NCBI GenBank assembly: GCA_045600965.1 | Contig: JAZRYW010000049.1 | Coordinates: 1 to 27,909 of the forward strand | DNA length: 27,909 nucleotides | From: RGIG6374 sp045600965 | GTDB taxonomy: Bacteria > Bacteroidota > Bacteroidia > Bacteroidales > UBA932 | Direction: 5' to 3' | Shown here: positions 23,996 through 27,909 of the stretch, piece after piece | Layout: each line of letters opens with the position of its first letter | Position numbering within the stretch: the first letter of the stretch is position 1 | Position numbers and translations under genes: made by a program | Notes under the pieces: generated by a model | Seen by the model: only the letters and a program-made list of their open reading frames with translations | The model's database searches: none | Told to the model about the DNA's origin: nothing

Positions 23996-24735
23996 AGTGT
24001 TGTTTTCCCGTTAATTTCAATTTCACCAAGATCCACCGTTTCAAGGCTGTCATCGAAGGCAATCTCCAGATGGAGGCCGCCGACGGAGGAGGCGTCAAGA
24101 CGGACGGTATAGCACACCGCCTGACGAAGGCCGTCGTATTCTATCGGTCCGAAACTGTGCTCCCTGCCATCCTGGCCCTTGAGACTGCCGGAAAGGGAGA
24201 ATCGGTATGCATCCATAAACACATCACCGCTGTCCGGGCCTTCCAGAGTGAAGGCATTCCCCGAGCCCGTGGTGATCAGGATGGACCTTTCAATGAAATA
24301 GTTGTCGAAACTCTCCGTCGTGACGACACGTACCACACAGTTCTGCAAAGAAGCCGGTATGCTTACCGAGACGGTCTCGTCCCCCTTGACTTCGAACGAC
24401 GCTCCGCCCAGGAAGCAGGGGCGGTCCCTGCCCTCTATGGTCACGTCACCGTATTCGGCGGAGATATCATATTCTCCGGCAACCAGGGGCGTGGTTTCAT
24501 CCCAGTCCCCAAGCAGGCCGCTCCAGACCTGATCGCCGAAGAAGTCCGTGATCCTGACGGTGAATTCCGATGCCTTGGGAAGTGGGGTCAGATCTGCGAC
24601 ATTGCTCTTGACCCTGTCCTCGATCTGCGCCTTTGCGACCACGTTTATCCGCAGGCTTCCCGTTCCCGACACTCTTTCGCAGGACATCAGGGCCAGCAGG
24701 ACCGCAGGCAGCAGCATTGAATCCTTGAGTTTCAT
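23992..24735 (-). CDS. DUF4493 surface lipoprotein (247 aa)
   Basis: This is the shortest of the DUF4493 set. The signal peptide ends at Cys19 (ALMSC); the mature protein starts with GTGSLRINVVAKAQIEDR and has the family's early element (FTVRITDFFGDQVWSG, then LVAGEYDISAEYGD). It lacks the C-terminal extensions of the two downstream relatives, so it may be a single-domain subunit or a capping piece. The ATG at 24735 is clear. The gene overlaps the next by four bases. Family assignment is by pattern and position in a DUF4493 series; function is not known. Confidence 0.8.
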   Translation of the reverse strand: MKLKDSMLLPAVLLALMSCERVSGTGSLRINVVAKAQIEDRVKSNVADLTPLPKASEFTVRITDFFGDQVWSGLLGDWDETTPLVAGEYDISAEYGDVTIEGRDRPCFLGGASFEVKGDETVSVSIPASLQNCVVRVVTTESFDNYFIERSILITTGSGNAFTLEGPDSGDVFMDAYRFSLSGSLKGQDGREHSFGPIEYDGLRQAVCYTVRLDASSVGGLHLEIAFDDSLETVDLGEIEINGKTTL

Positions 24736-24763
24736 ATATTATCCTTTAGAAGTTTGAAATGGT

Positions 24764-26527
24764 TCAGTGTATTATTTTCACTTTCACATTGTCTATATAG
24801 AGCCAGGTTGTAGTGTTGCTGGCGATATCCCTGTTCCCGACCGGGTCGTCGCGCCAGCATATCCTCACGTTGTCACCCGCAGGAACATTGTGAAGCACGA
24901 ACGACACCGTTTCCGGAGTATTGTCATACGACCCGCCGGTATCCATCGCGGTGAAGCCGTTGCCGGACTCGAACGTACCCGCCGAAGACCCGCTCTCCAG
25001 TCCTCCGGCAATTGTCACATAGCCCACGGTCACATTCTGGCCGTAAGTGTTTATGCCCTTCTGGTCCGCGCCGTAATCGAAAGTGACCTCTATGTCGACA
25101 GGATTCTTCAGACGGCTCAGAGGCGCGGAATCCACCCTGGCCGGGTAATGCGCGTCGATACCAAGACCGGCCTCACGCCTTCCGGCAATTCTGATGCACT
25201 TTCCGGCTTCGGCGCCGATTCTGCCGCCCGTCCAGCCCGAAAGGAAGGAATATGCGCCCTTGCTTCCCATACTGCTGGTCACGTATGCATCATTAGAGCT
25301 GAAGGCAGGGACTGATGAGAAATCCTCGAAAAGCAGGTACGGCACGGCAAGGTTGACGACAGCGGAAGAACCGCCCCCAAGATCCGGCAGGGTCAGTTCC
25401 GTTGTGCAGACGGCATTCGCGGATTCGAATTCAACCGTGACCCTCCTGCCGGAAACGGAGAGGTACGACTGCTCATCGGCGAACTCGATGCTGAACGAAT
25501 CGCCCTCGTCAAGAGCCGAGGCGGGAATATAGTCACGCGACAGCGGTGAGGAGAAGCTTATCCTGCTCACTTTTTCACCGAGGCAGTTTTCAACCATATG
25601 GAAGGCCAGCGAGAAATAGGGCTTGACATTGTCGGCGTCGAGTCTCACGGGAGTTGCATGACCGGGAGCGAAATCGAGTCCGCGCAGCGGCACCGGAACC
25701 GCTTCGGCCTGCCAGTGTTCCGAGAAGAGCGAAACCTCCATGAAGTCATCGGAGCCCGCCGAGAAGGGAAAGACAGCCGCTGTCAGATAACGGCTCACGA
25801 GGGGCTGTGCGGCAGATTGTTGCGGAAGTATGGCAACTTCGCGCAGTCCGTTCTCAAGACGCGGACCTGCGCTTGCTGTCATATCGGCGACGACCGTCCC
25901 GACCACATCGCAGGGAAATCTGACCACAGCGCGCCTTACCGGCTCGCCGTTGAGAGTACCGTCCCCGGAGATATGGAAATTGAAGAGATGCACCAGATGG
26001 CGCATAGGCAGCGACAGGCCGCTTTCATTTCCGGAAAGCGGGCCGGACTGCACCGGACCGGAAATCATAATGTCGGCGCCTCCGCCCGCCTCGCCATCCT
26101 GCGATGAGGGCAGGCTGAAACGGGCCGTCGTTCCGTCAACGCCTGAAGGCCTTGGACAACAGGCATAATAGGTATATTCGCCCATTTCCATAGGAGAGGG
26201 CAGATCCGCAGTGAATACTGCGCTTGAGCCGCTGGAGCCGTAGAGCCGGAATTCCTGATTCGCGAACACAGCATCACCGCCGCGAGAAGCCCAAAGGGAA
26301 AGCCTGTCGCCCGCACGCCAGTTCACTGACACTCCGTCAGGCCCGAGGCTCGTCCTGGTCTGCGCATCACCAGCGCGGAGGAAAACGCGGCAGGCGGATT
26401 CCGAAGGTCTGACGGCGGGCTCAAGAGCGCAGCCCGTAATCAGGATCGCCAGAGTCGCCAAAGGAGCAACGGGGTTCCGTTGTGACTGAAAAGCAGCGGA
26501 GAATATGCGAATAAGAAACTTAAGCAT
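24764..26527 (-). CDS. Fimbrillin-like (Mfa-like) lipoprotein with C-terminal jelly-roll-like domain
   Basis: The only in-frame ATG near the start is at 26527 (the frame continues upstream through a TTG), giving 587 residues. A long hydrophobic leader ends in a lipobox (LITGC, Cys33). The segment AQTRTSLGPDGVSVNWRAGD followed by RLSLWA is the hallmark of fimbrillin/Mfa-like proteins, surface subunits that can polymerise by donor strand exchange in related fimbriae. The C-terminal part (about 385-587, from LLFEDFSSVPAFSSNDAY to WLYIDNVKVKIIH) looks like a carbohydrate-binding-type beta-sandwich. The TR dipeptide after the leader could be a gingipain-like processing site, but that is speculation. 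First structural gene after the LytTR regulator, 26 bases away. Confidence 0.82.
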   Translation of the reverse strand: MLKFLIRIFSAAFQSQRNPVAPLATLAILITGCALEPAVRPSESACRVFLRAGDAQTRTSLGPDGVSVNWRAGDRLSLWASRGGDAVFANQEFRLYGSSGSSAVFTADLPSPMEMGEYTYYACCPRPSGVDGTTARFSLPSSQDGEAGGGADIMISGPVQSGPLSGNESGLSLPMRHLVHLFNFHISGDGTLNGEPVRRAVVRFPCDVVGTVVADMTASAGPRLENGLREVAILPQQSAAQPLVSRYLTAAVFPFSAGSDDFMEVSLFSEHWQAEAVPVPLRGLDFAPGHATPVRLDADNVKPYFSLAFHMVENCLGEKVSRISFSSPLSRDYIPASALDEGDSFSIEFADEQSYLSVSGRRVTVEFESANAVCTTELTLPDLGGGSSAVVNLAVPYLLFEDFSSVPAFSSNDAYVTSSMGSKGAYSFLSGWTGGRIGAEAGKCIRIAGRREAGLGIDAHYPARVDSAPLSRLKNPVDIEVTFDYGADQKGINTYGQNVTVGYVTIAGGLESGSSAGTFESGNGFTAMDTGGSYDNTPETVSFVLHNVPAGDNVRICWRDDPVGNRDIASNTTTWLYIDNVKVKIIH

Positions 26528-26553
26528 TGAAGTCAATCATTTCAAAACTGATT

Positions 26554-27357
26554 CTAAAGCATAGCCGATATCTGCTCGTAATATTTCTTGGACACGGGTA
26601 TATGTCTTGCATCGGGAGCATCCAGTTCTATATACACGACGCCCTCCTTCTCCTTGCGGAGCGACTTTACGTGCTGAACATTTACAAAGTAGGAACGGTG
26701 ACAGCGGAGGATATTGAATTTCTGACAGACATCCTCGAGACTGCGCATCGAGCAGCGTAGAGAATAAGTCTTCATACCGCCGTTTTCAGAATAGGTGATG
26801 CGGCAGTAGTTCTCGTCTGCGGTAATGAACAGCACCGATGAGCGGAGAGCGACAAGACGCAGGACGTGGTTCTCGTCATAGAACTTAATTCTCGAATCCC
26901 CGGCCGGCTCAAGAGGATAGCGCTCGTGCTCGACCAAAAGATACAGCAGGGTCAGCATAAGATAAGGCATCAGAAGCATCAGGCCGAGATTCGGCGCGAC
27001 CCCGGTCACCATATCGAAATAGGCTACCCGCGAGCGGGAGGTCAGACAAAGATAAAGGGACGAGAACAGCACGCAGAATACAACCTCCATCAGACACCAC
27101 AGCGCATATCTTGGCATTGACGACACGTCATTGCGCATAAGATAAAGAATCAGCCTTGAGAAGAATACCGAGAACAGAACTATGGAGAAGACAATCGCAA
27201 GATTTGCGGAGTAGCCGAGCACCCCGCCGGAGAGATTGCGGACAAAAGGCTCCGGACGAAAAAAGAGGACAAAGAACAGGAGAAACACCGGGATGAACAT
27301 AAAGTGCATCACGTGGGTTCTGAAATTCTGGTAAACCTTAGGAAAAGGAGCTGTCAT
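26554..27357 (-). CDS. Membrane-bound LytTR-family transcriptional regulator
   Basis: The 267-residue protein has about four hydrophobic helices in its first 150 residues (FMFIPVFLLFFVLFF, then the SANLAIVFSIVLFSVFF stretch and two more), with no recognisable ligand-binding motif. A C-terminal LytTR DNA-binding domain follows (about 170-267), with VLFITADENYCRITY, MRSLEDVCQKFNILRCHRSYFVNVQHV and ending IPVSKKYYEQISAML. It should bind DNA while tethered to the inner membrane, and lacks a receiver. Similar regulators lead surface-protein loci in Bacteroidota. A strong promoter match lies just upstream and the downstream genes follow closely, so it probably controls its own operon. Confidence 0.9.
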   Translation of the reverse strand: MTAPFPKVYQNFRTHVMHFMFIPVFLLFFVLFFRPEPFVRNLSGGVLGYSANLAIVFSIVLFSVFFSRLILYLMRNDVSSMPRYALWCLMEVVFCVLFSSLYLCLTSRSRVAYFDMVTGVAPNLGLMLLMPYLMLTLLYLLVEHERYPLEPAGDSRIKFYDENHVLRLVALRSSVLFITADENYCRITYSENGGMKTYSLRCSMRSLEDVCQKFNILRCHRSYFVNVQHVKSLRKEKEGVVYIELDAPDARHIPVSKKYYEQISAML

Positions 27358-27378
27358 TCGTCATCTATTTTAATGTGA

Positions 27379-27410
27379 CAAAGATAAGTATTATATTTTT
27401 TAATCCCAAA
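27379..27410 (-). promoter_or_regulatory. Promoter of the LytTR-led surface operon
   Basis: On the minus strand TTTG (27410-27407), a 20-base spacer and TATCTTTG (27386-27379) match the Bacteroidota consensus closely. The predicted start is near 27372, about 15 bases before the LytTR ATG. The surrounding DNA is very AT-rich. Confidence 0.7.
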
Positions 27411-27744
27411 TATTTTTATTTAGTCCACTATTTTTATTATTTCATAACATTATTGGCATATAAATCACAATTTATTGTTTTGCTTTCCGACAGCGCAAAT
27501 TTTGCATTCAAAAAATGTTTTCGTTATGGATTTTTCAGCACGTCTCGAAAGAAGTTTAAACAGCAATTCAGCATTGGCGGCCATCTCCTTTGAACAATGG
27601 TTGACACTCCCGGGCATATCTGAAGTCCTGATATGCCTAAGCCGCCTAAGCATGTTAGTTTCGTGATAGCATAGAGATAGGTGAAAAAGAAATATCTCAA
27701 AAACATTTGTTCTGCAACTATATTTTAGTTACACTTGCGGTTAG
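27411..27744. other. AT-rich intergenic stretch without a convincing gene
   Basis: This stretch contains only short reading frames (about 60 codons on either strand, around 27465-27706) that lack signal peptides, recognisable domains or a good promoter. I see no tRNA fold or CRISPR-like repeat. A decayed gene or IS remnant is possible but not shown. Confidence 0.5.
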
Positions 27745-27752
27745 GAATGATG

Positions 27753-27892
27753 AAAAAATAAGTTGGTAAAGATTTATGAAAGATTGTTTATGGATTTTGA
27801 ATGCGAAATGAAGGAGCGTAGCGGGCTACGTGACTGAATGACAAATTCAAAAGACGAAACAAGACTCATAAAGATTTACCAAGTTATTTTTT
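27753..27892. repeat. Long imperfect inverted repeat with perfect GC-rich centre (MITE- or hairpin-like)
   Basis: The two halves are imperfect reverse complements over about 70 bases each. Matching outer blocks include AAAAAATAA...TTGGTAAA, TTTATGA, TTGTTT and TTTTGAAT, opposed to their complements in the right half. The centre (near 27817-27830) is the perfect palindrome CGTAGC-GG-GCTACG. Mismatched positions cluster as small internal loops. GAATGA occurs just outside each end (27745-27750 and 27895-27900). No open reading frame spans it. Confidence 0.7.
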
Positions 27893-27909
27893 AAGAATGA
27901 CTTAGTATG

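Noticed and set aside
27465..27706. Small overlapping reading frames on both strands in the AT-rich 3' region
   Set aside because: About 60 codons each, no domain, no signal peptide, no promoter match and mutual overlap; chance frames are more likely than genes.
1..27909. CRISPR array, toxin-antitoxin pair or phage defence cassette
   Set aside because: No regularly spaced repeats, no Cas-like, restriction or toxin motifs in any supported gene.

Overview
The window looks like a piece of a Bacteroidales (Bacteroidota) chromosome of moderate GC content. The evidence is the DUF4493, PCMD and fimbrillin-like lipoproteins, a membrane-bound LytTR regulator, a periplasmic propeller/Y_Y_Y sensor, and several good matches to the Bacteroidota sigma factor promoter (TTTG, about 19-21 bases, TAnnTTTG). 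Genus cannot be fixed by eye.

Layout. (1) 1-600: the 3' end of an IS1182-type transposase and a GC-rich stretch with inverted repeats. (2) 600-5265: housekeeping genes. On the minus strand are a DUF177/YceD protein, rpmF (L32) and tRNA-Arg(CCT) in one apparent unit, and the GTPase gene typA/bipA. On the plus strand are a YgiQ-type radical SAM protein and tRNA-Leu(GAG). (3) 5306-6592: a stand-alone PotD-like lipoprotein with an unusual C-terminal membrane helix and basic tail. (4) 6602-12915, minus strand: a tightly coupled four-gene signalling operon. Its genes encode a response regulator/SpoIIE-type PP2C phosphatase, a membrane coiled-coil WD40-like propeller protein, a periplasmic propeller sensor whose kinase core has Asp in place of the phospho-acceptor His, and a soluble histidine kinase with an intact H-box. 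(5) 13055-17863, plus strand, divergent from (4): a TonB-dependent receptor with a helical N-terminal extension, followed 6 bases later by a single-module NRPS (adenylation, carrier protein, thioesterase with a Cys nucleophile). (6) 17876-27357, minus strand: an eight-gene surface locus led by a LytTR regulator. It continues with a fimbrillin-like protein, two DUF4493 lipoproteins, a DUF4493-PCMD lipoprotein, two outer-membrane beta-barrels and a second PCMD lipoprotein. (7) 27358-27909: AT-rich non-coding DNA ending in a long imperfect hairpin of about 140 bases.

The most interesting unit is 6602-17863. A complete-looking sensing operon lies back-to-back, through a shared 139-base promoter region, with an uptake receptor and a small-molecule assembly enzyme. 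I infer, without proof, that the operon senses an envelope or small-molecule signal, and that the receptor and NRPS make and/or take up a metabolite. The LytTR locus is a separate surface-protein system, probably expressed as one transcript.
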